From Silvanigrella paludirubra (GTDB lineage Bacteria > Bdellovibrionota_B > Oligoflexia > Silvanigrellales > Silvanigrellaceae), in assembly GCF_009208775.1 (NCBI RefSeq), contig NZ_WFLM01000004.1, positions 310,001-374,000 on the forward strand: a stretch of 64,000 nt of DNA, in the 5' to 3' direction. Shown piece by piece: positions 1 to 9,828 of the stretch. The stretch's first letter is position 1. Each line of letters begins with the position of its first letter. The notes under the pieces were generated by a model that was not told the origin of the DNA, ran no database searches, and was given only the letters and a program-made list of their open reading frames with translations. Made by a program: the position numbers and the translations under genes.

Positions 1-1556
1 TATTTTGGTAAAATTAATTTTAAAATATCAATACCGCTTAAAAAAGGCATATTTATATCTAAAGTAATTACGTCTGGATTAAGAATTTTAATTTGATCTT
101 CTAATGTTCTTGGATCTTCTACTTCACCGACAACTTGTATTTGTTTATTTTTTGATAAAATATTTTTAAGCTGCATCCGGATGGTTTTAGAATCATCAAC
201 GATTAATACTTTTATAATTTCATTATTTATACTATGCGAATAATTTATTGTTGTTTCGTTTTTAGAAACTGATTTTGTTTTTTTAAAGTCATTATAAATA
301 GTTTCTAATTTAAAGCATATTTCTTCGCTTGATTCATCTATATTTTTTAAGTCAGGTTTTTCAACATAATCAGAAGCTCCTAAGCTTAAAGCTTCTTTTG
401 CAATGGTTGTACCATCACGCTCTATGGAACTGACAATGAGAACGGGGGGGTGTCTGTCTTTACGAAAATCTGCTTTTAAATATTCAATCCCTGTTTCTTC
501 AGGCATATGAATATCAAGAGTGATAATATCTACTTTATTTGTTTTTAATTTTTCTCTTGCTTCTCTTGTATTTGATGCAGTAGCAATAACTTGAAATCCT
601 TTTTCTTTTGTTAAAACTTTTTTAAGCAGTACAAGAATGGTTGGTGAGTCGTCTACACATAAAACATTTATTAAAGATTTTTCGATTGGTTTAACTTCTT
701 CAAAAGTAACTTTTTCTTTTGGTGAATAATTTTTGTGACAATAAATTGAATTTGAAAGAAGTTTTACTGGTAAGTTTAGCCCTAAAATAGATTCGCTTAT
801 TCCTAAAACCAATAATCCATTTGGTTCCAGTCTACTTAGCAATGAATTGATGATTTCAGAAACTTGTTGCTGATTAAAATAAATTAAAACATTGCGGCAA
901 AAAATAATATCGAATTTATCATTTATAAATTTGTTACTCAACTTCAATAAATTTGCCTCTTCAAAAGAAACAGGATCTTTAATATGTTTTTTGGGCTTCA
1001 CAAAATCTCGAATACTCGCAAGACCTCTTACCCAATTTCCATGGACGTAAGACATGGGAACTTGAGAAATATCTCTATAAAAATAAACTCCATTTTGTGC
1101 ATATCTAACAGACTCATGATCAACATCTGTACCTATAATTTTATAATCAAAATCTTTTATTTTATTCTCTTTTTTTAATTTATTAAAAAACATGGATAAA
1201 GAGTAAGCTTCTTGACCTTGGCTACTTGCTGAACTCCAAATTCGAATTGTTTTATTTCTTTTTTCATTGATAATTTGATTTAAATATTTTTTTTCAATGT
1301 CTTCAAAGTGAAAGTATTCTCTAAAAAAGTAACTATGATGTGTTGTTAAAAGAGATATAATAGCTTTTTTTTCGGATTCAAAATTAGCATTTAAATGCTT
1401 TAAGTACTCTGATGGTGAACTAATTCCTAAAGTGGTAAATCTTTTATTTAAACGAGATTCTACCATACTGAAGTTTTTTTCACTCAGTTGATTCCCTGTT
1501 TCTTCATTGGCAATATGGCATATTTTTTGAATTAAAGAATACCACTCGCTATTCAT
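1..1556 (-). CDS. CheR methyltransferase fused to two receiver domains (partial)
   Basis: The reading frame begins at ATG 1556 and runs off the left edge without a stop. Residues 1 to about 265 are a CheR-type chemotaxis methyltransferase that uses SAM to methylate receptor glutamates; the conserved CRNVLIYF motif is visible. A receiver domain follows at about 293-415 (VDDSPT, phosphoacceptor Asp in TLDIHMP near 343, VSS, EKP). A second receiver starts near 447 (VDDSKT, TLDINMP near 497) and is cut by the window edge. A CheB methylesterase domain may follow outside the window, but I cannot see it. Its ATG overlaps the TAA of the upstream MCP by one base, so translation is probably coupled and the gene is last in the visible chemotaxis operon. 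Confidence 0.9.
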   Translation of the reverse strand, partial: MNSEWYSLIQKICHIANEETGNQLSEKNFSMVESRLNKRFTTLGISSPSEYLKHLNANFESEKKAIISLLTTHHSYFFREYFHFEDIEKKYLNQIINEKRNKTIRIWSSASSQGQEAYSLSMFFNKLKKENKIKDFDYKIIGTDVDHESVRYAQNGVYFYRDISQVPMSYVHGNWVRGLASIRDFVKPKKHIKDPVSFEEANLLKLSNKFINDKFDIIFCRNVLIYFNQQQVSEIINSLLSRLEPNGLLVLGISESILGLNLPVKLLSNSIYCHKNYSPKEKVTFEEVKPIEKSLINVLCVDDSPTILVLLKKVLTKEKGFQVIATASNTREAREKLKTNKVDIITLDIHMPEETGIEYLKADFRKDRHPPVLIVSSIERDGTTIAKEALSLGASDYVEKPDLKNIDESSEEICFKLETIYNDFKKTKSVSKNETTINYSHSINNEIIKVLIVDDSKTIRMQLKNILSKNKQIQVVGEVEDPRTLEDQIKILNPDVITLDINMPFLSGIDILKLILPK

Positions 1557-3796
1557 TAAAGGTCCTCAAATCTAGGATCATTATAAGAAGGAACTTCTTC
1601 GCTTGTTACTGCTTTTGGTTGAGAATTTTCCTTATTATGTAAGGAATCTTTTTTAATGTTTGAATCTATTGTTGGTGATTTTGTACTTTTCATATTAAAT
1701 GATTGTCTTTTAGAATTAGTATCATAATCTTTGTTTTTATTTACAGGTGGGTTGTAATTACCTTTGTCATTATTGTTACCTGAACTTGCTTTAAGTTGTG
1801 AAATGTTACTTTCATTGCCAACAATAATTTTTACCAGATGTGAAGCCATTTGTTCAATTTCATAGCTTTGTCTTAAAAGATCAGCGGCTGTTTTAGAAGT
1901 TTTTTGAGCAATATTGCTGTTTTGATGTGTTACGTTATCTAGTTCTTGCATTGCATGATTGATTTCCGTAACACCTTTTGCTTGCTCTTGAGCTGAGTTC
2001 GCAATTTCATATACTAGATGGTTTACTTCTTCAGAATTTATAAATATTTGTTCAAAAATAGAAGCGCATTCATTGCTAATCGCTTCACCATTTTTCATCG
2101 TTTCTTTTGACTTTGTTAAAATATTTTCAACATTATTTTTTGTTTGATCTATGATTGTTTTCACTCTATTGATGCTGCTTTCAAGCATGGAAGAAATTTC
2201 TTTTGATGCATTTCCACTCATTTGGGCTAAATTCCCTACTTCTTCGGCAACAACTGAAAAACCGCGGCCATGTTCACCTGCACGAGCTGCTTCAACAGAA
2301 GCATTAAAAGATAAAAGTTTAGTCTGAAAAACAATTTCATTAATTACTTTTGTTTTACTTTCAATTTCTGCAATTACTTTTACAATTTCAGAAATTCTTT
2401 TATTGCCATCTAATACTTGATCCATAATTTCTTGGTTGCTTGATTTTATATTTGAAATAGAATCAACCATTTTATGAATAACATTTTTACCTTCATTGAC
2501 TTTGATTTTATTTTCATCCGATTTTCGTCTTGAAGAATCAGCCATTTCTGAAGTTTTATTCATCATGGCGCTAATTTGGTTAACAGCTGTAACGGTTTCT
2601 TGAAGAGAAGCGGCTTGTTCAAGTGTTGCAGCAGAAAGTTTTTGGCTTTCCGAAGATGCTTCAGCTGATGATTTATTTAATAACAAGTTGCCATTTGCTA
2701 ATTGATTGGCAACATTCATAAGCATATTCGCTAAATTTTTGCTAAAGAATATACTCAATGAAATGACTATAATAAAAATGAGTGTAAAAATGATTGTATA
2801 TATTATTTTAGAATTAATAATTTCAGAATAAGCTTCATCACTATCAACTCTAACCAAAACTTTCCAACCTAAGTCATCTACTATTTTATCTCCTATTACT
2901 TGTTTAAATGCATTTATTTGCCAATTGCCACGTCTTGCATGTTTTGCTTCTATTACGCCTTCTTCACCTTGTGAAAGTTTTACAGCAGCTGCCTGCCCAG
3001 CTTTTATTAAATTAAATTTATTTAATGTTTTTTCGTCATGGATAACATCTTTTTTTCCGTTATTTAACGAAGGTGTATAATCAATAATGACATCACCATT
3101 TTTATTTAATAAAGTAAGCTCTAATGTTTTCATGTTTGCTTTATAAAAGCTATCATAAATTCTAGTTATAGTACTTTCTACCCAAATAAAATTAGGGTGT
3201 GTGCTGATTATGCCAATGGGTTCACCTTTTGAATTATAAATAAAAGTCGAAAATGTTGTTGAATATACTTTTTCTTTGTATACAGATTCTGTGGTTTCAT
3301 CGAAATAGGCATCTTGAAAATTTACTTGAGTAAAATCTTTTTTGGCATCTTCAAGAAATTTCTTAGATAATGTTTCTTTAAACCATTGGGTATTTGAAAA
3401 ATTTTGTTTATACAATATTTCGCTATTTATTTTTTTTCCATCTGGTGCTTCATCATTTACACTTAATAATCTTCCATTTAAATCACAAACCATGATTAAA
3501 TTATAAATACCATAAAATTTAACAATTTGATTGAGGTAATTGATATATTCTCTTGAGTTTGTTGAAAAATTTTTAAAATGAAGAGAAAATGTCTTTACAT
3601 CGCCATAGCGCTCATAAAATTGATCTTGAATTGAATTTGAAAGGTCTTCTGATGCTAGAAACATTTTAGACTTTAATAGCTTTTCTTGAGAATTAAAGTT
3701 GCTTATAGCCAAAATTATTGAAACAATGGCTATTGTCACAACACCAGACATGCTTAATAAAAGTATTTTTAATTTCAAAGACATATTTTTAAACAT
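1556..3796 (-). CDS. Methyl-accepting chemotaxis protein with dCache-like sensor and C-terminal tail
   Basis: This 746-aa transmembrane chemoreceptor has TM1 at about 10-32, a roughly 290-residue periplasmic sensor of dCache size, and TM2 at about 330-352. A cytoplasmic coiled coil follows, and its hairpin tip lies at about 489-525 ([18 protein letters not shown]). The tip presumably binds CheA and CheW. After the signalling domain there is a polar linker of about 80 residues ending in a short acidic/aromatic tail, DPRFEDL, which the neighbouring paralogue lacks; a tethering site for CheR is possible by analogy with other receptors. It lies 2 bp after the stop of its paralogue and overlaps the CheR fusion by one base. 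Confidence 0.93.
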   Translation of the reverse strand: MFKNMSLKLKILLLSMSGVVTIAIVSIILAISNFNSQEKLLKSKMFLASEDLSNSIQDQFYERYGDVKTFSLHFKNFSTNSREYINYLNQIVKFYGIYNLIMVCDLNGRLLSVNDEAPDGKKINSEILYKQNFSNTQWFKETLSKKFLEDAKKDFTQVNFQDAYFDETTESVYKEKVYSTTFSTFIYNSKGEPIGIISTHPNFIWVESTITRIYDSFYKANMKTLELTLLNKNGDVIIDYTPSLNNGKKDVIHDEKTLNKFNLIKAGQAAAVKLSQGEEGVIEAKHARRGNWQINAFKQVIGDKIVDDLGWKVLVRVDSDEAYSEIINSKIIYTIIFTLIFIIVISLSIFFSKNLANMLMNVANQLANGNLLLNKSSAEASSESQKLSAATLEQAASLQETVTAVNQISAMMNKTSEMADSSRRKSDENKIKVNEGKNVIHKMVDSISNIKSSNQEIMDQVLDGNKRISEIVKVIAEIESKTKVINEIVFQTKLLSFNASVEAARAGEHGRGFSVVAEEVGNLAQMSGNASKEISSMLESSINRVKTIIDQTKNNVENILTKSKETMKNGEAISNECASIFEQIFINSEEVNHLVYEIANSAQEQAKGVTEINHAMQELDNVTHQNSNIAQKTSKTAADLLRQSYEIEQMASHLVKIIVGNESNISQLKASSGNNNDKGNYNPPVNKNKDYDTNSKRQSFNMKSTKSPTIDSNIKKDSLHNKENSQPKAVTSEEVPSYNDPRFEDL

Positions 3797-3798
3797 AT

Positions 3799-5829
3799 TT
3801 AATCCTCAACTTTTTCCAAAATATTCAATCCATTACCATTAATAATTTCCATCAAACTTTTTGCCATAGCTTCTAATTCATTACTTTGTTTTAATAATTC
3901 ATGTGCAGTTTGTGTTGTTTTTTCTGCAATGCTATTATTTTGATTTGTTACATTATCTAATTCATGCATCGCATTATTAATTTTGTAAATTCCTTTGGCT
4001 TGCTCTTTAGCTGAATTTGTAATTTCATATACAAGTGTATTAACCTCTTCTGTATTTATTAATATTTGTTCGAAAATATCTACACATTCTTTGCTTACTT
4101 CTTCACCTTCTTTAATAGTATTTTTTGATTTTGTTAAAATTTGATCAATATTATTTTTAGTTTGGTTTATTATAGACTGCACTTTATTTATGCTATTTTC
4201 TAGTAAAGTAGATATTTCATTAGAAGCATTTCCGCTCATTTTTGCAAGGTTTCCAACTTCTTCTGCTACTACTGAAAAACCCCGACCATGCTCACCAGCC
4301 CGTGCTGCCTCAACAGATGCATTAAAAGACAATAGTTTTGTTTGAAAAACAATTTCATTTATCACTTTTGTTTTATGTTCAATTTCACTTATTACTTTAA
4401 TAATGCTTGAAATATTTTTGTTACTTTCTAACACTTCTTCCATAATTTCTTGGTTGCTTTGCTTTATATTATTAATTGATAAAATCATATTATGTATAGT
4501 TTTTTTTCCTTCATTTACTTTTAATATATTTTCTTCTGATTTCTTTTGAGAACTAATCGCCATTTCTGAACTTTTACTCATCATAGCATTAATTTCATTC
4601 ACTGCAGAAACCGTTTCATGAAGTGAAGTTGCTTGTTGAGTTGCAGAAGTACTTAGCTTTTGGCTGTCTGATGTGGCTTCAGTTGAAGTCTGAATTAAAA
4701 TTTGATTTCCTTTAGATAAACTATTTGCAATATGTTTTAATTTATTTGCTAAAAATGTTCCAAAATAATAGCTAATCCCAGTAATAATTAGGAATATGAT
4801 AAGAAATAAGACTAAGAAAATGTTTCTAGAATAATTTGTTCTTGCATAGGCTTCTGAGCTGTCAAATCGAACTAATAATTTCCATCCAATATCATCTACT
4901 ATTTTTTTTCCAACCACATTTTTATATGCGTTTATTTGTTTTACTTTATATCGGGAGTTTATAGACTCTAAAGTGCCTTCTTCGCCCTTAGATAGTTTTA
5001 GAGCAGCGGGTTGTCCAGATTTTAACAAATTATATTTATTTAATATTTTTTCATCATGAACTAATTCTGTTTTATTTCCATTTTTTGATGGATTGTAGTC
5101 TAATATAACATTAAAATCTTTATCTAGCATGGAAACATGCAGTGTTTTAATATTTGAATTTACGAAATTATCATACATTCTTGTTACCGTATTTTCAACC
5201 CAATAAAAATTTGGGTGAGTACTTAATATAGCTATCGTATCCCCTTTAGAATTGTAAATTAATGTAGAAAAAATAGTTGAATATATTTTTTCTTTATAAA
5301 CTTTTTCAATAATTTCATTAAAATCTGGTTTTTGAATATTTACTTGAGTAAAACCTTTTGCAGCATCTTCGGAATACCTTTTTGTTAATGTCTCTTTAAA
5401 CCAATTTGTTTGAGAAAAATTTTCTTTATATAAAATTTCACTGTTTATTTTTTTTCCATCGGCATTTTCATCATTAGTGACTATTAATTTACCATTTAAA
5501 TCACAAACGAGGATTAAGTTATAAAACCCATAAAATTTAACAAGTTTATTTAAATAATTTACTTCTTCTTTTGAATATCCAGAAATGTTTTTAAAGTACA
5601 AAGCAAATGTTTTTGCATCACCATAACGCTCATAAAATTGATCTTGAATAGAATTGGAAAGATCTTCTGCTGATTGATACATTCTTTCTTTAATAAGATC
5701 TTCTTGTGAATTAAAATTAAAAAAAGCAAAAATAATTGAAATAATAAAAATTGAAAATGATCCTGCAAGGCATAGTATTAAAATTTTTAGTTTTAAAGAA
5801 AATTTATCCGCAAAATAAATTTCTTTCAT
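3799..5829 (-). CDS. Methyl-accepting chemotaxis protein, tandem paralogue
   Basis: This 676-aa chemoreceptor has the same layout as the next gene downstream: TM1 at about 12-34, a dCache-size periplasmic sensor, TM2 at about 333-355, and the signalling hairpin near 493-530. The two proteins are alignable end to end, including long identical runs in the sensor and tip, so they are a tandem duplication. This copy stops soon after the signalling domain and has no long linker or tail. It sits 8 bp after cheW in the same operon, so both receptors are probably made in step with the kinase and adaptor. Confidence 0.93.
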   Translation of the reverse strand: MKEIYFADKFSLKLKILILCLAGSFSIFIISIIFAFFNFNSQEDLIKERMYQSAEDLSNSIQDQFYERYGDAKTFALYFKNISGYSKEEVNYLNKLVKFYGFYNLILVCDLNGKLIVTNDENADGKKINSEILYKENFSQTNWFKETLTKRYSEDAAKGFTQVNIQKPDFNEIIEKVYKEKIYSTIFSTLIYNSKGDTIAILSTHPNFYWVENTVTRMYDNFVNSNIKTLHVSMLDKDFNVILDYNPSKNGNKTELVHDEKILNKYNLLKSGQPAALKLSKGEEGTLESINSRYKVKQINAYKNVVGKKIVDDIGWKLLVRFDSSEAYARTNYSRNIFLVLFLIIFLIITGISYYFGTFLANKLKHIANSLSKGNQILIQTSTEATSDSQKLSTSATQQATSLHETVSAVNEINAMMSKSSEMAISSQKKSEENILKVNEGKKTIHNMILSINNIKQSNQEIMEEVLESNKNISSIIKVISEIEHKTKVINEIVFQTKLLSFNASVEAARAGEHGRGFSVVAEEVGNLAKMSGNASNEISTLLENSINKVQSIINQTKNNIDQILTKSKNTIKEGEEVSKECVDIFEQILINTEEVNTLVYEITNSAKEQAKGIYKINNAMHELDNVTNQNNSIAEKTTQTAHELLKQSNELEAMAKSLMEIINGNGLNILEKVED

Positions 5830-5837
5830 TTGTACCT

Positions 5838-6326
5838 CTAAGCAGCCGTTTTTTCAATATGAACTAAGTCTTCTACACTCAACGATTTTGCTAAATTGAT
5901 TAAAACTATAAGTTGATTTTTGTATTCAATTAATCCTTCAATATAATCATTTTTAATGCTTGTTTGCATATCTGGTTTTGGGAGTATTTTTTCTTTTTCA
6001 ATATTTATGACATTATCAACTGAATCGACAAGTGCTCCAATTGTTATATTGTCTAAATCACAAACTATGACGGAATTTTCTTCTGATCCTTTTGAAACGA
6101 TATTTAGTTTTTTTCTCATGTCGATAACACTAATTACTTTACCTCTTAAATTCATTATTCCACAAAAATAAGAAGGTGTGTATGGTATACCCGTAAATTC
6201 AGGAATACCAATGACTTCTTTCACTTGTAAAAGAGGAATGCTAAAATGTTCATTTCCTAAAGTGAAACAAAGATATCTATTATCTGTAGTATATAATCGT
6301 TGTATTTTTCCTGTTTCTTCTGTCAT
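5838..6326 (-). CDS. cheW: CheW chemotaxis adaptor
   Basis: This 162-aa single-domain CheW couples chemoreceptors to CheA in the cytoplasmic array. The whole length is the SH3-like CheW fold, with the typical blocks [36 protein letters not shown] and [10 protein letters not shown]. It starts 3 bp after the cheA stop and is followed 8 bp later by the MCP pair, so it is the second gene of the operon. Length and motif order are normal for the family. Confidence 0.95.
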   Translation of the reverse strand: MTEETGKIQRLYTTDNRYLCFTLGNEHFSIPLLQVKEVIGIPEFTGIPYTPSYFCGIMNLRGKVISVIDMRKKLNIVSKGSEENSVIVCDLDNITIGALVDSVDNVINIEKEKILPKPDMQTSIKNDYIEGLIEYKNQLIVLINLAKSLSVEDLVHIEKTAA

Positions 6327-6329
6327 ACA

Positions 6330-8087
6330 TTACCCTGCTTTTGATGAAAGAATGGATTTATTTCTTTGTACATTTTGTTGAAACATATTTCCTGTAATTA
6401 ATTCTGAAACTTCTAAAATAGGAACTACTTTACCATCACCTAATATCACGCTTCCAACTATTCCTTTTTCGCATCTCATTTCTTCTCCAATTGTCTTTGT
6501 AACCACAGATTGAATAGAAATAATTTTATCAACAATAACTCCTATTTTTTTACCGTTACTTTGAACTATAATAATCACTTTTTCATTTATTTTATTTTTA
6601 TCATTATATTTATTTTGAAGTCCCATAGATAAATCTACTATTGGAATTTCTTCACTTCTTAAAATAATAACACTTTCCATTCCTGTTAAATGATTGATGT
6701 TACTTTTATTTAGACTAAGACATTCAATTACTTGATTGACAGGAATAATAAATTTTTCATTAGCAATTTCTGTAATAAATGCATCAAGAATTCCTACGGA
6801 CAAAGGAATTTTAATTTTAAATGTTGTTCCTTTATCAATTTCTGTAAATATTTCAATTTTTCCACTTAACATTTCTATATTGGTTTTAACCACATCCATA
6901 CCAACGCCACGGCCAGAAATTTCGGTTGTCTCGGCTTTTGTTGAAAATCCAGGGGCGAATATAAGATGATAACATTCTTCATCACTTAATGTTTCATTTC
7001 CTTTTATCACACCCTTTTTAGTTGCTATTTCATAAAGAGTTTTTGGATTTAAACCTTTGCCATCATCTTGAACACATAATATTAAGTTTCCTGATTCATG
7101 GCTTGCTTTTACTGTTACTGTACCTTCTTTATTTTTATTTTTTTGTAAGCGCTCTTCATTACTTTCTAAACCATGATCGATGGCATTGCGAACCATGTGC
7201 ATCAATGGATCAGAAATTTCATCTAATATAAATTTATCAATTTCCGTATTTTCACCTAAAAAGTTTAAAATAATCTCTTTATTTAGCATTACTGATGTAT
7301 CACGAGCTGTTCTTGCTAGTTTTTGAAAAGCAGGTTTAATAGGGACTAGTCTTAAATTCATGACAATATCTTGAACTTCTTTTGTAGTTTTATTTAGTAA
7401 TCTAAAATGATTTTTTAAATTTTGATTCGTAGAATTTTTGATTTGTTCTTCAAACATACTTTGTATAATGACAATTTCACCTATATAATTTTGTAATTTT
7501 TCAATTTTATTTAATGGAATGCGAATGATTTCTTCTGACATTTCTTTTTTAATTTTATTTTTTTGAATTTTTACATCGTGATTAACTTTATTATCCTCTT
7601 TTTTCTCTTTTTTAAAGAAGACAACTTCTTCTTGAGGTGTTTCTTTGTTGTCTTCTAAAGTTACTTTATTGTCCGTATTGTCATTAGGCGAATTTTTTTG
7701 AGATTCTTGTAAAACTTTAGTAATTTCTTCTATAATTTCCTTTTGATTTGGTTTGAAATTGAGATCATTTTTATATTGTTCAATTATTTCTTTTAACTTA
7801 TCATTTGTCATTAATAGGACATTGATAATACTGTTGTTAACTTCAATTTCTTTCTTTTTAAGTTTTAATAATAAAGTCTCTAATGTATGGAGAATTTCTG
7901 CTATCTCACTAAAACCTACTGCTTTCGCACTTCCTTTTAAATTATGGGCTAAACGAAAACTTCTTGCCAGTAAATCTATTGGGGTATTGTCACTAAATTG
8001 CAAATAAACTTCTTCAGATTCTTCAATATTTATTGAAGCTTCCTGAAAAAATGTTTTTTGTAATTCTAATTCAAAATCGTCATCCAT
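6330..8087 (-). CDS. cheA: CheA chemotaxis histidine kinase
   Basis: This 585-aa sensor kinase of the chemotaxis array has an N-terminal HPt domain with phosphoacceptor His48 (LAHNLKGSAKAVGF). A charged linker of about 70 residues follows, with no obvious CheY-binding P2 domain. Next come the dimerisation helices (about 190-255), an ATPase domain with the N box (MVRNAIDHG) and G boxes (GRGVGMDVVK), and a C-terminal CheW-like domain (about 440-575). It is shorter than enterobacterial CheA (about 650 aa), consistent with the missing P2. It is the first gene of the minus-strand operon, and its cognate receiver may be one in the CheR fusion or a CheY elsewhere. Confidence 0.95.
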   Translation of the reverse strand: MDDDFELELQKTFFQEASINIEESEEVYLQFSDNTPIDLLARSFRLAHNLKGSAKAVGFSEIAEILHTLETLLLKLKKKEIEVNNSIINVLLMTNDKLKEIIEQYKNDLNFKPNQKEIIEEITKVLQESQKNSPNDNTDNKVTLEDNKETPQEEVVFFKKEKKEDNKVNHDVKIQKNKIKKEMSEEIIRIPLNKIEKLQNYIGEIVIIQSMFEEQIKNSTNQNLKNHFRLLNKTTKEVQDIVMNLRLVPIKPAFQKLARTARDTSVMLNKEIILNFLGENTEIDKFILDEISDPLMHMVRNAIDHGLESNEERLQKNKNKEGTVTVKASHESGNLILCVQDDGKGLNPKTLYEIATKKGVIKGNETLSDEECYHLIFAPGFSTKAETTEISGRGVGMDVVKTNIEMLSGKIEIFTEIDKGTTFKIKIPLSVGILDAFITEIANEKFIIPVNQVIECLSLNKSNINHLTGMESVIILRSEEIPIVDLSMGLQNKYNDKNKINEKVIIIVQSNGKKIGVIVDKIISIQSVVTKTIGEEMRCEKGIVGSVILGDGKVVPILEVSELITGNMFQQNVQRNKSILSSKAG

Positions 8088-8234
8088 AATAGAATGCCTT
8101 TTTTATGATTTATTTTTTCTTCAGCCATATCGGAAGCTTTGAAAATTGGTATAACGACATGTCATTTTTTAGACTTTAAATATTTAGATAAAAATTTCCG
8201 ATTCTGTTTTGATATAAAAATTTAAAGGAATTTT
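8088..8234. promoter_or_regulatory. Divergent promoter region between cheA and an MCP gene
   Basis: This 147-bp AT-rich gap separates cheA (leftward) from an MCP gene (rightward) and must hold promoters for both. A purine-rich AAAGGA ribosome-binding site stands just before the ATG at 8235. I cannot assign -35/-10 boxes with confidence. Confidence 0.45.
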
Positions 8235-9827
8235 ATGACAAAAAATAATAGTTTTTCATTGAAAAAATGGTTTTATATATTAATAACTGTTATTTTAATA
8301 AATATCATTATATTAGGATTATTTTCTGTTATATCTTCAACTATTTCAAATAGTTTTTTAAACGGCTTAGGAAATACGAATTTTCCATTAATAAAAAACA
8401 CCCTTTTGGTTGATATGATGCATGATGGCCTTCGTGGTAACGTTACGAACGCACTTTTATTAGCTGCCACGGGAGGTTCTCAAGCAGAAAAAGATGAAGT
8501 TATAAATGAAAATAAAGAAATGGCAAAAAAATTTAAAGATTATATTGAAAATATAAATAAACTATCACTAAATAATGAAATTAGACCTTTAGTAAAAGAT
8601 GTGATCCCAACTATTAATCAATACGTCGAAACGAGTGCGGTGGTCATTCAAAATACTTTTGCAAATAATAAAAAAGTAGCTGCTGTAGAACATGAAAAAT
8701 TTATGCAGTTATTTAAAAAATTGGAAAAAGATTTAGATACTCTTTCAGATAAAATAGAAAAAGAAAGTGAAAATGAAATTTTAAATTCAAAAAATACTTC
8801 AAATAATTTAAAATACTTAAGTATTTTATTTATGATTTTATTTTTATCTATCACTTCTGTTTTTGCTTACTATATTAGTTTGAAAATTTCAAAAATGATG
8901 AATCAAGTTATTGAGAGTTTGATCTTTCAGAGTAATGCAATTTTACAAAGTGCAACAGATATAAATAGTTCTTCACAAAATTTGAGCTCAGGTACAAATC
9001 AGCAAAATGCATCATTGCAAAAAACGTCTTCAGCAATTCTACAAATTAATTCCATGATTAAAAAAACTTCTGAAGGATCAGAACATTCTAGTTTATTATC
9101 CAAAAAAAGTGAATCCGCTGTTAAAAATGGTGAAAAAATTGTATTTGCATTGATTTCTTGTATTGATAAAATAAAAACAAGTAATAAAGAAATTATGGCA
9201 CAAGTGGATCATGGGAATAAAAAAATTAATGATATTATAAAAGTAATTTCAGATATTTCAAATAAAACAAAAGTGATAAATGATATTGTTTTTCAAACAA
9301 AATTATTGTCTTTTAATGCTTCTGTTGAGGCCGCACGAGCGGGTGAACATGGAATGGGCTTCTCTGTTGTTGCTGAAGAAGTTGGAAATTTAGCAAAAAT
9401 GAGTGGTGATGCAGCCAAAGATATAAATAATATGTTAAGTGAAAGTATAGATACAGTTGAAAAAATAATTTTAAGTACAACAGCTGAGGTTGAAAAGTTA
9501 TTTAAAATTGGCGATGAAAATATAGCAGAAAGTACTCAAATAGCAAATCAATGTGCTATTGTTATGAAGGATACAGTTGAAAATGTTACCATGGTAAATA
9601 AATCTGTTTTAGAGATAACGACAGCAACAAAAGAACAAGAATATGGAATTAATGAAATTGTAAATGCAGTTCATGAACTAGAAAAATCAACACAAGAAAA
9701 TGCAAAAATTTCGGAAGACTCAGCGAAATCGGGAGTTGAACTAAATTTAAAAGCAAATGAAATTTCCGAAATTATTGACTACTTAAACTTAATGATAAAT
9801 GGTAATACAGATAAAAAAGCAGCTTAA
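8235..9827 (+). CDS. Methyl-accepting chemotaxis protein with four-helix-bundle-type sensor
   Basis: This 530-aa chemoreceptor has TM1 at about 12-34, a helical periplasmic domain of about 155 residues (the size and character of 4HB_MCP sensors), and TM2 at about 196-216. The cytoplasmic signalling hairpin lies at about 352-388 ([18 protein letters not shown]). It differs from the two dCache-type receptors across the divergent promoter but shares their tip, so it should join the same array. AAAGGA lies about 6 bp before the ATG. Its stop is one base from the stop of the convergent icmF gene, leaving no room for a separate terminator. Confidence 0.93.
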   Translation: MTKNNSFSLKKWFYILITVILINIIILGLFSVISSTISNSFLNGLGNTNFPLIKNTLLVDMMHDGLRGNVTNALLLAATGGSQAEKDEVINENKEMAKKFKDYIENINKLSLNNEIRPLVKDVIPTINQYVETSAVVIQNTFANNKKVAAVEHEKFMQLFKKLEKDLDTLSDKIEKESENEILNSKNTSNNLKYLSILFMILFLSITSVFAYYISLKISKMMNQVIESLIFQSNAILQSATDINSSSQNLSSGTNQQNASLQKTSSAILQINSMIKKTSEGSEHSSLLSKKSESAVKNGEKIVFALISCIDKIKTSNKEIMAQVDHGNKKINDIIKVISDISNKTKVINDIVFQTKLLSFNASVEAARAGEHGMGFSVVAEEVGNLAKMSGDAAKDINNMLSESIDTVEKIILSTTAEVEKLFKIGDENIAESTQIANQCAIVMKDTVENVTMVNKSVLEITTATKEQEYGINEIVNAVHELEKSTQENAKISEDSAKSGVELNLKANEISEIIDYLNLMINGNTDKKAA

Positions 9828-9828
9828 A

